The translations under genes and the position numbers were made by a program. Shown piece by piece: positions 33,915 through 46,146 of a stretch of 64,000 bases of DNA. Below the pieces are notes generated by a model. That model was not told the origin of the DNA, made no database searches, and saw nothing but the letters and a program-made list of their open reading frames with translations. The stretch's first letter is position 1. Every line of letters begins with the position of its first letter. Source of the stretch: Lutjanus erythropterus (lineage: Eukaryota; Chordata; Actinopteri; Lutjaniformes; Lutjanidae); contig CM034600.1 in assembly GCA_020091685.1 (NCBI GenBank), positions 338,024 through 402,023 of the forward strand. The letters run 5' to 3'.

Positions 33915-34999
33915 GTTAGTTCTGAAGTCAGTTGTTTTTGAGTACAAGTGGAGTTCCCATCTCAGTGGAATATCAGTGAATTTTACATACAGTAAGAAAA
34001 GGAACTTCACAGAACTACAACTTATTCACACATTCGCAGCATCAGCTGTTTGTATTTCCTACAGCAAACATATAGTAACAGTGTTACTGTAGACGGATCA
34101 CCCCTTCAGAACTTCTGAGCTGAACACCAACATCAGCAAAGAAAGAAGAACAGATAATTTTAGGTCACACAGTAGATGCACTGCAAGTGAAGCTAGGGAG
34201 AGTCATACAACTGCCATGGAAGTTTTTAAAGAAGCCTGAAGCCGTCTAGTTTCATTCAGCTGTCATTTGTCACTGTAAAATCCACAACATGAACATCACA
34301 GCTAAAAATGCAAAGTGATTTACACTAACAATAACGACAGCAAGTGAAAGTCAACCTCCCACGATGAAAGAAAGTGAGTGCTGCGGTGGATAAAAGACTT
34401 CCACAGGAGCATAAGTCAGTGTCAGGTCCACGGGTCTGCAGAGGAGATACACTGCTGAGCTTTTTAAAGGAAAGCTATGGAACATTTGAGACGGTAAAGT
34501 TAGAATCAGCAGCATTTGGCGGCTTGAAGGATCTGGATATATGGGTGTAATAAAGGCTGTACGAGTTACAGAGTGCACCTGCACTGTGCAACGCTCCCCA
34601 GAGATGCAGGGTGGCTTTAAGGGCTCTGGTCTGGGAGAGGGCTCTGAGGAGACTTTAAAGTTCAGGGGTCAGACATTACAGAGATGATGGTGCTGCAGAG
34701 AGGGTGAATGACCTGCTTTTTATCTTGTTGTCTTCTCTGCATTTAAGCCACTTTAGTACTGTTTGATCTCTTTTTCTTTTTGAAGAAAAAAGCATTGCAT
34801 TTACCACATGGCATCATAGTGCTGAAATGTTTACAATTAGTTTATTATTATTATTTTATTACTGGCATTGTTTTCAGCGCACAGGCAAAAAGATGAAAAT
34901 AAGGATGTTACTTATGTAAGTTCATGTAACATTGATTGGTGAAACTTGCATAACATCTTAAAAACAAGCCAGCGTTGACTTTTGGTTTCTCCATGATCT
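33915..34999. other. Unassigned sequence
   Basis: A minus-strand frame at 34351-34584 gives no recognisable protein. No repeat ends. Confidence 0.4.
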
Positions 35000-35340
35000 C
35001 CTCTGTCCAGCCCACCTCCTCCACACATACTTTATAGCTCGTAAGCAACCCAGAAACACCCCAAAATAAAAAAAAACAAACATATTTTTTCCCCTGGCCT
35101 GTAGTGCTGCTTATCCATTTAGATAGTTTGGATGTGCGTTGCAGTTTTGGAGATATCAGCTGTAGAGATGTCTGCCTTCTCTCCAATATAACAGGCCACA
35201 AACAACACAGAACCACTGCATTAAGAGCGAGAGCGTCAGTGTATTCAAGCAACACAAAACAGATCACAACAACAAATGAAATAGTCCCTTCCGGAAACTC
35301 AAAGAAATCCAGTCCGGAATTTTCCTTTCAAATAACCTAA
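35000..35340 (-). repeat. Dispersed repeat family L, inverted partial copy
   Basis: Positions 35125-35190, read in reverse, share 'agagaaggcagacatctcta', then 'cagctgatatctccaaaac', with 35993-36030. The block at 35275-35340 contains 'ccttccggaaactcaaagaa', probably the far end of the same element. Confidence 0.55.
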
Positions 35341-35760
35341 AACAAAAGGTACACTTTTTCCACAGTTCAGTTCAGTTCGGTTTGGTGCACAAAACAAAAC
35401 AAACCACTTGATTCAAAAAAAGGAGAGTTCAGTTCAGTCTTTTTCCCCAAAATAAGCAGAAAGAAGGAACAAAAAATAAACTCACGGCTACCCAGAGTCA
35501 CCTCTCGTTAGTTCAATCCAGTCAGTCCAGTCCACGTCTCTGTCAAGTCAGTCAGGAGTCACTACACAGATGCTGTGGCTTCAGGAGATCGAGGGAGATA
35601 TAATCCGCTGGTACGTCTCTCCGGTGATTAAACAACTAGACTTTCATCCATCCAGATTTCCGCCACACAGCCTCCAGCGAAATATGCAGAGTTACTAAAC
35701 ATAACCAACAGTGTGAGCAGCTGACTTCAACAGTGAACTGTTGACTTGTTGTGGGCACGT

Positions 35761-36060
35761 TCATGTAGGAAATGACTGACCTTCTGCAGTAGAATCTACC
35801 AGAACTACTTTCTTTTCTATTAGTAAGAAAGTAGTTCCTACATGTAATGGCTTGTAAGAAGGTGTGTGGATTATTTTGAGTAACCGGGTCATGATTTTTG
35901 GAAAGAGACACTGGTTTTGAATTTTTCAAATGCATTTTTGCAAACCTTTGAGCACCATTAGCTGAGTGCCATTTAGTCCCATTACACTGGAGAGAAGGCA
36001 GACATCTCTACAGCTGATATCTCCAAAACCGCAACTACAAACAGTATGTTTAATACAATG
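35761..36060 (+). repeat. Dispersed repeat family L, copy with hairpin
   Basis: CAGAACTACTTTCTT at about 35800 and AAGAAAGTAGTTCCT at about 35825 form a 15-base stem with one mismatch. 'ggattattttgagtaaccgg' and the block ending in 'tgatatctccaaaac' recur near 55972-56118. Confidence 0.7.
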
Positions 36061-36239
36061 TCACATGACTTTGAAAAGACGTATTAAACCGTATTAAAGG
36101 TGTAGATGTATTAAAACGTAATACTAGAGAGGTGCCTCCACAAATCATGCTACAGGGGCATTTAAGTTGAAGTGTAGGGGCACTGACCAAGCTGCTGTGT
36201 TTAACATGTTGGGAATGGGAATGGGCAGAAATACAAGTA

Positions 36240-36790
36240 TTACAGTATTTTTAACGTCCTGTTCTCATCCCAACTGATGATTTGTCACCATCACTCAGCA
36301 TCTCATTCTGAAGCAAAAGGTGCCCTTTAGTGGCTGTATGAGACGCAACCAGAAAGGTTAATGCTGTGAAACGCTTGCAGTTTGAGCAGGTTTAGGTACA
36401 AAAACTTCTTTTAGGTTTACAGATAAGATGTTGTGTGGAGTTATAATACTTTATGTATGTCACATGATCTTACTGAAGCAACTCGCAACATGAAAGTCAC
36501 ATGACAAAAGTCATGTGATGCATGTAAGTCACTGAATCATCTCGCAACACAAATGTCACACAGATGAAAGTCATGTGATGCAGGTTACATCATGTGTCTT
36601 ACAACTTTCCATGATATTTTTTGTTTCACATGGGACTGTCTCCTGTCCTGTGTTTGTTTGAGCCCTCCATCCACACCACATCCTCCTCATGTGGTATCTT
36701 TTCCTCTTTATACTGTATTAAAGCCTCATACAACCATACATGGCTTTACATTAAACCATCACTTAAAAGCCTGGTGTGCCTCTTTCAGTC
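36240..36790 (+). repeat. Dispersed repeat family H, longest copy, with local duplication
   Basis: It matches 10080-10500 and 8585-8800. Within 36480-36600 the words 'ctcgcaaca', 'atgaaagtca' and 'gtcatgtgatgca' occur twice about 60 bases apart, showing a local tandem duplication. Confidence 0.7.
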
Positions 36791-36799
36791 ACTGACAGG

Positions 36800-37640
36800 C
36801 AGTTAGGGTTGCCACCTTTCCTGTGTAACACAGGATTGTCCTGTATTGAAAATTAAAATGCACTGTCCTGTACTAAATCAATACAGGATGCAATTTGCTC
36901 CTTATTTTCACACACACAGAGTCTAATGCATAACACAACATCTTTAGCATACTTGAAATGACACGCAAATAATAAAACCATACCAGTTTCATGAGACATA
37001 GTGAAGTATTAAAATCAGAATGACAGGCAAGTTATTTGTCACTCAACGTTATTGTTGCCCTGGTTACAGAGACTCAGACACACATTTTTTGTTTTGTTTT
37101 GTTTCGTTTTGCTTTAATAAGCTGTCCAAATTCACATCTAAATGACAGACAGACCAAAAGTAGATCAGTCCTGTCAGTGGGAGTGAGTACAAGACAAACT
37201 GTACAGTTTGCCACAGACTGTTTTCTGTCACCTATAGTGGATTGTCTGACCTGGAGCAAGAGCAGAGGCCCAGAGTGGAGTTAGTCTGACAGACCAAACA
37301 TTTTGCCCAATTTCTCTGATCTGATGGTTGAGTCCTTAATATAACTGATACAACTGTTCTTTACTCTTATTAACTCTATATTTCCTTTACATTCATGTTC
37401 AGAGTAGCAGAGGACTTTGAAAATGATGCATGGAAAGCATAAATTGGTGCATAAAAATCCACCAGAAATAAAATGAATAAAATGTCTGACATAGGACCCC
37501 CCCACACACTTTACAGATCAGCTATAACCCATAAAGAACAACTTTCAGGTGGTCTAGTTGTGACTGGTCCATATGACCACCAACTTTCTAGAGAAGGGCT
37601 GCAGAAGATCTGAAACAAATCAATTTATCAACAAGTCAAA
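36800..37640. other. Mostly unassigned sequence
   Basis: The start 'agttagggttgccacctttc' resembles a fish repeat end. A (GTTTT)n-like tract lies at 37088-37114. No gene. Confidence 0.4.
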
Positions 37641-37644
37641 CAAT

Positions 37645-38257
37645 AAAGGGATAGCTCACCTAAAATTGAAAACTCAGTCATTATCCACTCACCCTCATGC
37701 CGACTGAAGGTTGAGTTTAGTTTTTTAGTCCATAAAACACTGCTGGAGTTTTGAGGAAAATAGTGTTGCAGAATCTCCTAAATAATGGAAGTGAATGGTG
37801 ACCAGTTTTCAAATGTGAAAAAGAACTGGAAAAAAACAAAATGCCTCCATACTGCTCGTCTGGCATAAATCCAAGTTCCTAAAGTCCCGGCATGCTGTTT
37901 GCACACCGTCACAACACACACACCCACTTCAGACAGTGTGCATGTGAACATGGCTCCAAGCTAAGAATCTACAGTGAAGCTTCAGGATAAAAACATGGTG
38001 TAAACAACTTTTTTTTGGTCAACTTGGCATGTCGGGACTTTAGGAGACTTGGACTACACGGGACGAGCAGTATGGAGATGTTTTTTGTTTGTTTGTTTGT
38101 TTGTTTGTTTTTTTTCTATCTGAAAACTGGTCACCATTCACTTCCATTGTTTGGGAGATTCTGCAACACTGTTTTCCTGTGAAACTCCAGCAGTGTTTTG
38201 TGGACTAACAAAATAAACCTGACCTTCAGTCGGCATGAGGGTGAGTAGATGATGACA
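37645..38257. mobile_element. Long-palindrome MITE, near complete
   Basis: AAAGGGATAGCTCACCTAAA starts the left arm, which runs about 210 bases. The right arm, read in reverse, repeats it from 'atctactcaccctcatgcc' through 'actgctggagttt', 'gcagaatctcc', 'ggaagtgaatggtgaccag' and 'catactgctcgtc' at roughly 80% identity. A (GTTT)n run at 38087-38112 sits in the right arm. The outer 35 bases of the right arm are lost. It resembles the Angel-like palindromic MITEs of fish; that name is from memory. Confidence 0.85.
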
Positions 38258-39640
38258 TTAACCACATTAACCACATTATTTCCGAATAAAAAACATCAAA
38301 TGGCTTTTTTACAACCATAATGTTTAATACTGATCTATAAAGCATTAATAAATTATTAATAAATAAAGATATTTGTTGCAGCTGTTTAAAACCATGTCTT
38401 ACTACACAGTGGTACCTACTGATATTTTCTATACATTAGGCCACTGCTGTGCCTTAAATGCACTTTGCATGAATTTGTATTTTTCCTGGCGTTCGGCTCA
38501 CAGCAGGTTCACTTCAGTGCATCATGACTGAAGCAGCTAATATACTCAGCCTACAGTATTTCTGCTGTGAGAAGATGTAGTGTGTTTGTGTTTATGGCAG
38601 TAATTCTGTGGAAGGACTGACACCAATGTGTATTTTAGACCACTGTGTCAAAAGTTTTGAGAACAACAAAAAGACTTCCACAATAATCTTGGTGGGAGGT
38701 GTTTTACAGTCAGTTTAATCATTTCTGTTGACAAGCAGAGCTTGTGATCATAGCTCTGAAATACGTCGACTGGTTTCCTAAGCCAGCAGTTCTGTAGAAG
38801 AGAACCTACACTTTGATTTGAACCGTTATCTGGACACAAGACCCACGTTGAACAGGACTGCATCAAGCAGACGGTCACTTCAATTAACTCAGCTATGACT
38901 CTGCTCATTTACAAGGTCTCTGACATGTAAAATGATGACATTTCCCAGCAACGTCCATTTATTTCAGAGGAAACCCCCATGATCAGACCATTCACTCATG
39001 CTGGGGTGAAGTAAATCTCACATGTTAAGTTCAGCTTTGGTGAATTGTGGCAGTATAATTTGATGATATGTGACTCAGTGTGATGTGAGTCATACAGTAT
39101 AAAACTGAGTGATTCTATTGTGTCTTTAAGCTTTTGGTGTGAACTGCATCCATGTGGCCACGCTGTTCCAGGATCTGCTCTGTATATACTCAAGTACAAC
39201 AACTGAGGATCCTCGAGTTTATTCTTTTGTTCATCAAAGTGAAATCTGACCAGAATGCTGATACCAATAATAGTAACACCTCTGCCATTACTACCACCAA
39301 TAATAATAATAATAATAAAGCTTGACAGTTGAAGTAGTGGCTGTTGAGTTCTCCCCTCTGTGTTGTTTCCAGTTTAATACAAACAGCTGCAGTGAAAATG
39401 TCACAGCAGGTCTCCTTCGTAACACTCCTTGATTGACAAAGTGAGGTGCTGTGCAAAAATATCACAGTGATGTGCCAAAAGTGTCACTAAAGATGATCAT
39501 TTTAACACCACAAGTGCCAGAATTTCATATCTGCCAGAACTGTAGCGATGCCTGCAGACTAGTTCAGGCTGTCAACTCAAGCTGCACCGCTAATCACATG
39601 TGACACGCCTCACACTCTGTACTACATACCAAACGCACCC
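38258..39640. other. Unassigned sequence
   Basis: It contains an (ATA)n tract at about 39299-39318. A minus-strand frame at 38648-38908 has no recognised homology. Confidence 0.4.
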
Positions 39641-40299
39641 TTCCAATCTGGCGGTCTATTTAAATGGCTAAAACCTCCCATCTCTCCCTCTGCCCATCAC
39701 TGCCATTGCTGCCTTGCACCAGCGTCACTGCCTGTTCTTTCAGTATCTCAGCATATTGGTAAATTGACTATTGTTGCGTATGTCATCTTGTCATCTTACC
39801 TGCATTTGTCGCTATGTTTCTCGCCATCAGAGTGTGGGTTTCAGTCTTCAGGGGAAGAGGTTGACTTCATTCTGGCTCTGAGCAAGAATTAGATGTCCTC
39901 CAACTGCGTTGGAGTTCTTGCACCACCCATAACGTCTGGCTGGATGGATTACACTCCGCATCCTGAAAGCACTCTATGCCCTGCGGCATTTCAGTTTCAC
40001 TATGTACCTTCACGTACAGTAGAAGATCTTCACATCAGCAGTGCCAGACTCCAAATCATGCAGTTTTGTGGGGTTCAAGATGTGTGTTCATCACTCCTCA
40101 ATATCTCTATGAAAACAGTGAGGAGTGATGAGGTCAGAACCTTGATGCTAAACTCTGTGTTCATTTTGATCTTTACAATTCTAAACTGTACAGACTCTCA
40201 TGATATTAAAAAAAACATTTTAGATTATTTTAGATTATAACTAAATGTATTTTACAAGATAATAAAAGATTTATTTTAACATCCATAACAAATTTCTTT
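39641..40299 (+). other. Unassigned sequence with a 115-codon frame
   Basis: The frame at 39893-40240 shows no motif or codon bias that I trust. The upstream block has a 'ctatttaaatggct' word and dense TGCC repeats. It could be an old transposon piece, but no ends were found. Confidence 0.3.
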
Positions 40300-40369
40300 C
40301 TAGAACCATCACAGAAAATAATAGCCGAGCTGACAAGCTGATCTAATATACAAAAGCAAAAAGAAGCCA

Positions 40370-40560
40370 TTTCAGGGCATGTAGCTGCAGGGGTTGCTTC
40401 TGCTGCTATTTGTTATCTTTTCAATTTTGTGCAACAAGTTGAAAACATTGTAGTAAGTTAGAATATTTTGTATCAAAATTTGAGCGTTCCAACATAAAAA
40501 ATTTGCAAGTTATTGGTGCTAAGTCAAAAAAAGTGTTACAACTGTCCCTGGTCTCCCCTA
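40370..40560 (-). mobile_element. Family D-related element, one end only
   Basis: The terminus, read in reverse, is TAGGGGAGACCAGGGACAGT. It shares TAGGGGAGA with the family D element at 14948-17100. The opposite end was not found. Confidence 0.45.
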
Positions 40561-41079
40561 CTTTATGTTCCTCAAATTATTCAATAAGACTTCTGATTAG
40601 GACATTTTAGTCTAATTATTTATAATTGAATCTAGGCAAATTAATGTAACTTGACACTGCTTGCAAAGTTTCTTTGACAGAGACAAAGATAGTCGCTAAG
40701 CAACCAAGATGCATCTCCTGTCATGCAAAAAAGTAACAATATAACCTCAACAATGTGACTGCACATAGCCAGACTTTCATGTAATTTATGTACATAAAAA
40801 CATTTTAAATGAAAACACAGACACTACTAGCATCGATGTATTTTTAATTCAACAAAGTTATTCCAAATGTAAACTTGAAAATGCTCAAGATGAGCACCTT
40901 GGCTGGTCTAGTATTAAATGTCTATATTGTCAAATGTTACCTTTTGACATTGTTCACCTTTAAACTTTGACTTATGGTTACAGTATTACAGAAAGGCAAG
41001 TGAAGTGAATTCATTGCAATGACCTGAAAACAGTTATACCAGGAATCTTGGATGATCTCAACTTTGTCCAATCACCTTT
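40561..41079. other. Unassigned AT-rich sequence
   Basis: No feature recognised. Confidence 0.45.
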
Positions 41080-41398
41080 CACCATCATCTCTCTCACTTT
41101 CCTTCTGTTGCTCGCCCTGTCTCTTCCCTCTGCCACCCTGGCTGTCCTCCCCTCCCTCACCTCTCCCCTCTCCCCTCCCCTCTGCATCTTGAGCCGCTGC
41201 TGAAATGTGATGCTGTCAGTGGCTGTAAGCAGAGCTCTGTCACTGCGGCCTCAAACAGCCGTACGGTGGCTATTTCAGCGCCGACTGGACAGTTGTGGCT
41301 GTCACATCTGATGCTGAGGGCGTCACTGATCAGGCGGATGAGGAGGAGAAGGAGGATCGCGACTGTGGCCTTCACACACACACAGACACACACACATA
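41080..41398. other. Pyrimidine-rich tract and short (CA)n
   Basis: Positions 41085-41185 are C/T-rich. An interrupted CA run lies at 41373-41397. The sequence between them is unrepetitive, with no coding signature. Confidence 0.5.
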
Positions 41399-41519
41399 TA
41401 TGAACATGCTGTTCTAGGGTTGGGTATTTTTGAGTTTTGTTTTAGATACCAGTGCTTTTAAAAGGGTAACGATGCTAGAACCAATATTTTATTTAAGAAG
41501 AACCACAAAATGACAGCTG

Positions 41520-41810
41520 AGAACATTAAAAGCTATAATACGTAACATTTCTACTAGAAACACAAGACATGTTATAGATTATGTTGAGCTGTCTTTCCTT
41601 ACATTATCCCAAACCTTTCCAACAGTATCAAAACACAGAGGAATCCACAATTTATTCAAGGTAACAGTGTGTTTCCTGGTTGCCCTTGCTAGCTAGTTGC
41701 TAAAGCAAGGGATATGTCAGATACATCAGAGAGTGAGGAAGGAAGTCTTTAAATGTGACTAAATGTAATGTGAATAAAACTTAAACATTATTTCTGCCTG
41801 AGACATGGAA
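41520..41810 (+). repeat. Dispersed repeat family J, copy 2
   Basis: A partner of 26130-26400. It is preceded at 41415-41450 by 'gggttgggtatttttgag', a sequence typical of another fish repeat end. Confidence 0.7.
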
Positions 41811-42022
41811 AAAAAATGGAAAATACAAAAGCTAATGCAGGAAAAAGACATTAAGACAAATGCATTTTAAGATTAATAAATTAATTAAAAAATAATTAAA
41901 AGCAGAAATATAAATGTATTGCTCATTTTAATGAATTTGCCATACATTCATATTAAATTTAATATTTGGTGCATTTATTGCATATGAATGTATTAACTGT
42001 CATTAATTTACTTCTGTACTTT

Positions 42023-42985
42023 AAAACAAAACAAACAAAAAAAAGACAAAAAGGACATAACAGGAAAAAAGGATGTGAATGTAACAAAACAAAAATAACA
42101 TGAAAGACAAAATAAAGACATAATGAAACAAAACAAGATGAAAAGGACCTAGCATGATAAGAATGACATAAAAGATGTAACAAGACAAAAATCATAACAA
42201 GAGAAAAGGACATAAAAAGATCTAAAAGACGTAAACAATGTAACAAAACAAAAATAATGTACAGAGACATAACAACACAGAAACAGTGTAAAAACAAAAA
42301 CATTGTTATGAAACAAAAATGATGAAAAAGATGTAACAAGACAACGACATAAAAGACATAACAAGACCAAAAAGATGTAAAAGACGTGACATGACAAAAA
42401 TAATGTAAAAAACATAAAAAGACAAAAAAGATGTAGGTAAACAAAAAAAAGACGTAAGAAGACCACAAGGACATAACAGACGTAACAAGGCAAAAAATTT
42501 GTAACAAGAAAAAAAGACGTGATAAAACATAAAAAGATGAAAAAGACCTAACATGAATACAATGATATAAAAGAAGCAACAAGACAAAAAAAGACATAAC
42601 AAAGCAAAAGGATGGAAAAGACAAAAAAAGTAACAAAACAAAAAATGATGAAAAAGACCTCACATGAAAACAATGACATAAAAAAATGTAACAAGATCAA
42701 AAACATATGAGACAAGAGGATGCAACAACACCAAAAAGATGTAAAAGATGTAGCAAAATAAAAATAATGCATGAACACGTAACAAGTCAGAAACAATGTA
42801 AAAGACAAAAGAGATGTAATGAAACCAAAAAAATCCCCAAAAAGACCTAAAAAACGTAACAAGACAAAAAAGACATAACGAGACAAAAGGATGTAACAAG
42901 ACCAAAAAGATGTAAAAACAGTAAGAAAACAAAAATAACATCTAAAGATGTAACAAGACAAAAATGATGTCAAAGATATAACAGA
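42023..42985. repeat. MITE family B, copy 3: largest minisatellite array
   Basis: About 960 bases of degenerate units such as ACAAGACAAAAAAGATGTAA and AACAAAACAAAAATAATG. The flanking element ends seen in copies 2, 4 and 6 are absent, so only the array survives, or the ends have decayed. Reverse-strand frames run open for more than 200 codons because the plus strand is nearly free of T; these are not genes. Confidence 0.85.
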
Positions 42986-43149
42986 CTGCACCCTGCTCAC
43001 TGCCTGTTTTGTATGACCACATGCACACACACATTTGTGTGTCTTACTGACATGCATGTGTACACACATTCTAACAACTTCCTCCACACACAGACAGAAC
43101 TGCACTGCTGTGCACATTTGTACATAATAAATACAAGCATATAACAAGT

Positions 43150-43151
<2 letters not shown>

Positions 43152-43206
<55 letters not shown>
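43152..43206. repeat. (CA)n microsatellite
   Basis: About 27 uninterrupted CA units, the longest simple repeat in the window. Confidence 0.97.
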
Positions 43207-43208
<2 letters not shown>

Positions 43209-43261
43209 GTGGAGCAGCGCTGCAGTAAGGTCGCTCTGCTGCCATTACTTACAACACTGAA

Positions 43262-43560
43262 CACACTTCTCTGCCTCTCCCTCTCTGTGTCTCCCCTCTT
43301 GCTTCTCCTCCTCCCCCTCCCTCCTTTTCTCAGTCTATTATTTCCTTTTTTTCTTTTTATCTGATTGACTTTCTTCTCTACATGTTCTCTTCTCTCTCAC
43401 CTTCCCATTTCTCATTCATCTCCTTGTTCATTTAGCTCAGTGATTTATTCTTTATGACTTGTGCTTCTCTCTCCTCCTCTCCCGTGCTCTCCTTCCTCTC
43501 ACGCTCACTGACTCGCCTTTCCTTTTTCTCACTCCTCACATTCACACCAGAGTGGCTCTT
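43262..43560. other. Pyrimidine-rich tract
   Basis: C- and T-rich throughout on the plus strand. Not coding. Confidence 0.6.
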
Positions 43561-43652
43561 TTGTGGTGAGAGGATCGCATAACCCTTACACAGTACTTGA
43601 AGTGTTACAGGCCTCCCCGCGTTGGGTCGGCTCCAGCTTTTCTCTCCTACAG

Positions 43653-43680
43653 AGAGCGACTGGCTCTCAGAGCTGCAGCG
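43653..43680 (+). other. Possible 28-base micro-exon (weak)
   Basis: A good acceptor (CTTTTCTCTCCTACAG) is followed 28 bases later by a good donor (CAGCG then GTGAGC). One frame reads SDWLSELQR. Splice-site consensus alone occurs often by chance, and no partner exon was found on this strand, so confidence is low. Confidence 0.15.
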
Positions 43681-43922
43681 GTGAGCCCTCGACTCGTGTC
43701 TCTAACCCCGAGGCTTCAGTGGATCAGAGGAGAGATAGACCTGCAGCTCTCCTCCTCACTTTCAGCCAACTGCCTCAGCTGTTCACCTGAATACTGAAAT
43801 GTTAACAGCACCGACTCACACACACGGTGGGGAACACACACTCACCTGAATGCCAGCGTTTAATATCAGTGGGTTTGGTGGAACTGTTCAGGTACTATGC
43901 ATTTCAAATAAATATTTAAACA

Positions 43923-44910
43923 CAGGCGGCAAAAGTACACGTTCTCTGTACTCAAGTAGAAGAACACATGGTTGGGCCAAAAAAGAGAAAAAAGTAGAAG
44001 TACTGATTCAACGTCTTTACTGCAGTAAAAGTGAAAAAGTACAGGCTCTGAAATGTAGTGAAAATATAAAAGGACATTTCTACCGACTGTTTCTGTGCAA
44101 AGACAACTGAACCTCTACTTTTCTCCACAGTCAAGTCTCCCTCTGTCTGTTTCATCTTGTTACATGTTCTAACTGTTTTTTTGTGTTGTTACATCTTTTA
44201 AATCATTGTTGTCTTGGTATGTCCTGTTATGTCTTTCATCTTGTCTTCATCTCAGTATCCTCTTTTCATCTTGTTAAGTATTTTACATTGTTTTTGTCTT
44301 AAGTATTTTTACATAATTTTACTCTTGTTAATTGTTTTACGTCATTTTCGTCTTGTTAAGTATTGCACCATTTTACTCTTGTTAAGTATTTTAACGTCAT
44401 TTTCGTCTTTAGTATTTTTGCATAATTTTAGTCTTGTTAAGTATTTTACATTGTTTTTGTATTGTCATGTCTTTTAAGTCATTATCACATCTTTTCATGA
44501 CACTTCCATCTTATAAAATCATCATGTCATTTGCATCTTGTTGCGTCTTTTACATTCTTTTCGTCTTGTTACGTCTAGTTTTTTGTTTGTTTTTTTAGAT
44601 TATTCTTTGGCCTTTATTCTGATAGGGCAGCTGAAGACATGACAGGAAAGGGGGCAGAGAGAGGGGATGACTCGTAGCAAATGTCCACAGGCGGGGGTCA
44701 AACTGGTGGTCACTGCAGAGGACCGACAGCTTCAACACATGGGACACATCCTCCACCAACCTGGCGACCTTTGTTATGTCTTGTTACGTTGTTTTCATCT
44801 TGTTAAGTATTTTATGTTATGTTACGTCTTTTACTTAATCTTATGTCTTGTTATATTTTGTTATTTCATTTTTGTATTGTTATGTCTCTTAAGCAATTTT
44901 TGTCTCATGT
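43923..44910 (+). mobile_element. MITE family B, copy 4, array split by a second element
   Basis: The left end CAGGCGGCAAAAGTACACG and the following 'tctgtactcaagtagaag', 'gtactgattcaacg', 'aaagtgaaaaagtacaggct' and 'tgactgtttctgtgcaaag'-like blocks match 50545 and the inverted copy at 26068. The array (TCTTGTTAAGTATTTTACAT-type units) runs from about 44150 to 44580 and resumes after 44771. The unit reads as the complement of that in copies 1-3, consistent with opposite orientation. Confidence 0.8.
44583..44771 (+). mobile_element. Small repeat inserted in the family B array (SINE-like)
   Basis: The order 'ttattctgatagggcagctg', 'aagacatgacaggaaaggg', 'gcagagagaggggatgact', 'ggcgggggtcaaactggtgg', 'cactgcagaggac' matches an abundant short fish repeat whose consensus has a GATTCGAACCCGGG word like a tRNA-gene B box. 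In this copy that word is degraded. Superfamily (SINE or MITE) is not settled. Confidence 0.6.
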
Positions 44911-45655
44911 CTTCTTACCACTGGTCCACTTACATTGTATTTTCCATCATTACATGTGAGTGAATATCACTACAAACATGTGACGTTCACCTGTGTAACG
45001 TTCTGTCTTAAAAACCAGGTAAACTTGAAAAGCCAGAAATACACTTAAAGTAACAGATATGCTTTTCAAACACCCAGCAGACCAAAGTGCTTTTAAGGTG
45101 TCCTCATTTCTAATTAAGTATCACATATAATACAAATGATAAAGTGGAGTGAACTCACACACTGGATTAATGCTCCCAAAAGTTCATAAGGAAAAAAGGG
45201 CAACACATTTCAACCCTGCACATGCCCTGATATACATGTGATGAACACAACTTTCTTATAAAACATATTCCTTTACTAAACTGGTGACCATTTGCGGCAT
45301 GACAACTTGTCAAGTTTGTCATGTTTTTAGGCTTTAAGATTGTGTAAGCAACAGTGAAAAAAAAAGATAAAAAAATCAGTCCTTCCATGAAGTGACAAAG
45401 TTACAATCACAACAATTAATGCAAATTCATCCAAAACCTGTGAATTCTGCACAAACTTGCAATTTTGTCCAATCACTGCAACTTTTACACAAATTCGACC
45501 AATCATCATAGCTTCTCTTGAGTTCCATCAGTTACAGCAGACCCCCCCCCCCCTAAAGTCTCAGTGAACTGACCTAATGTTTTATTATTTAGATTTTTTT
45601 TTGTCACAGGTACTGAAAAGAATACAGGATCTGTCATTGTTACTGATCTGTCTTA
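44911..45655. other. Unassigned sequence
   Basis: It includes a C run at 45541-45553. No gene recognised. Confidence 0.45.
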
Positions 45656-45663
45656 ATGCTCAG

Positions 45664-45715
45664 CGCACTTTTATATTTTATAATATTGTGCTTGTGTTTT
45701 GACTGAGTTTGAGCT
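45664..45715 (+). repeat. 52-base direct repeat, left copy
   Basis: It matches 46147-46198 at about 45 of 52 positions. The two copies bracket the family B array at 45716-46060. Confidence 0.8.
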
Positions 45716-46060
45716 AAGAAAAAAAAGACTTGACAATGACAGAACAGATGTAGCAAGGCAAAAAAGACGCAACAAAACAAAAACAACATAGAAGAGGTAA
45801 CAAGATGGAAAAGACGTAACAAGACAAAATCAGCGTAAAAGATGTAATGGTGAAAAATCATCAAAATGTAACAAGGTAAAAAAGACATAACAAAATTAAA
45901 AAAAGACAAAATAAATGAAACAAGACATTGAAGATAATAAACATGAAAGCTGTTGCAAAGCAAAAAAAAATGTAACCAGAAAAAAAGACATAATTAGACA
46001 AAAAAGACAAAAATTATGTAAAAGATGAAACAGACAGATAGATTTTCACTTTTACTGCAG
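45716..46060. repeat. MITE family B, copy 5: short minisatellite array
   Basis: ACAAGACAAAATCAGCG- and AACAAGATGGAAAAGAC-type units. On the right are remnants of the family's flank, 'ttttactgcagtaagg' and 'tcagtacttctttt'. Confidence 0.75.
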
Positions 46061-46146
46061 TAAGGTTCAGTCAGTACTTCTTTTACACTATTTACAAGAA
46101 CTTTTACACTATTTACAAGAAGTTATTGACATTTATCAATATTCTG

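Noticed and set aside
39893-40240. 115-codon plus-strand frame
   Set aside because: No motif, no coding-like composition, and no splice context or repeat family that would explain it as a gene.
41959-43264. Reverse-strand frames of over 230 codons rich in Phe, Leu, Val and Ser
   Set aside because: They lie in the T-poor minisatellite array (family B copy 3), are open in several frames at once, and translate as repetitive low-complexity strings.
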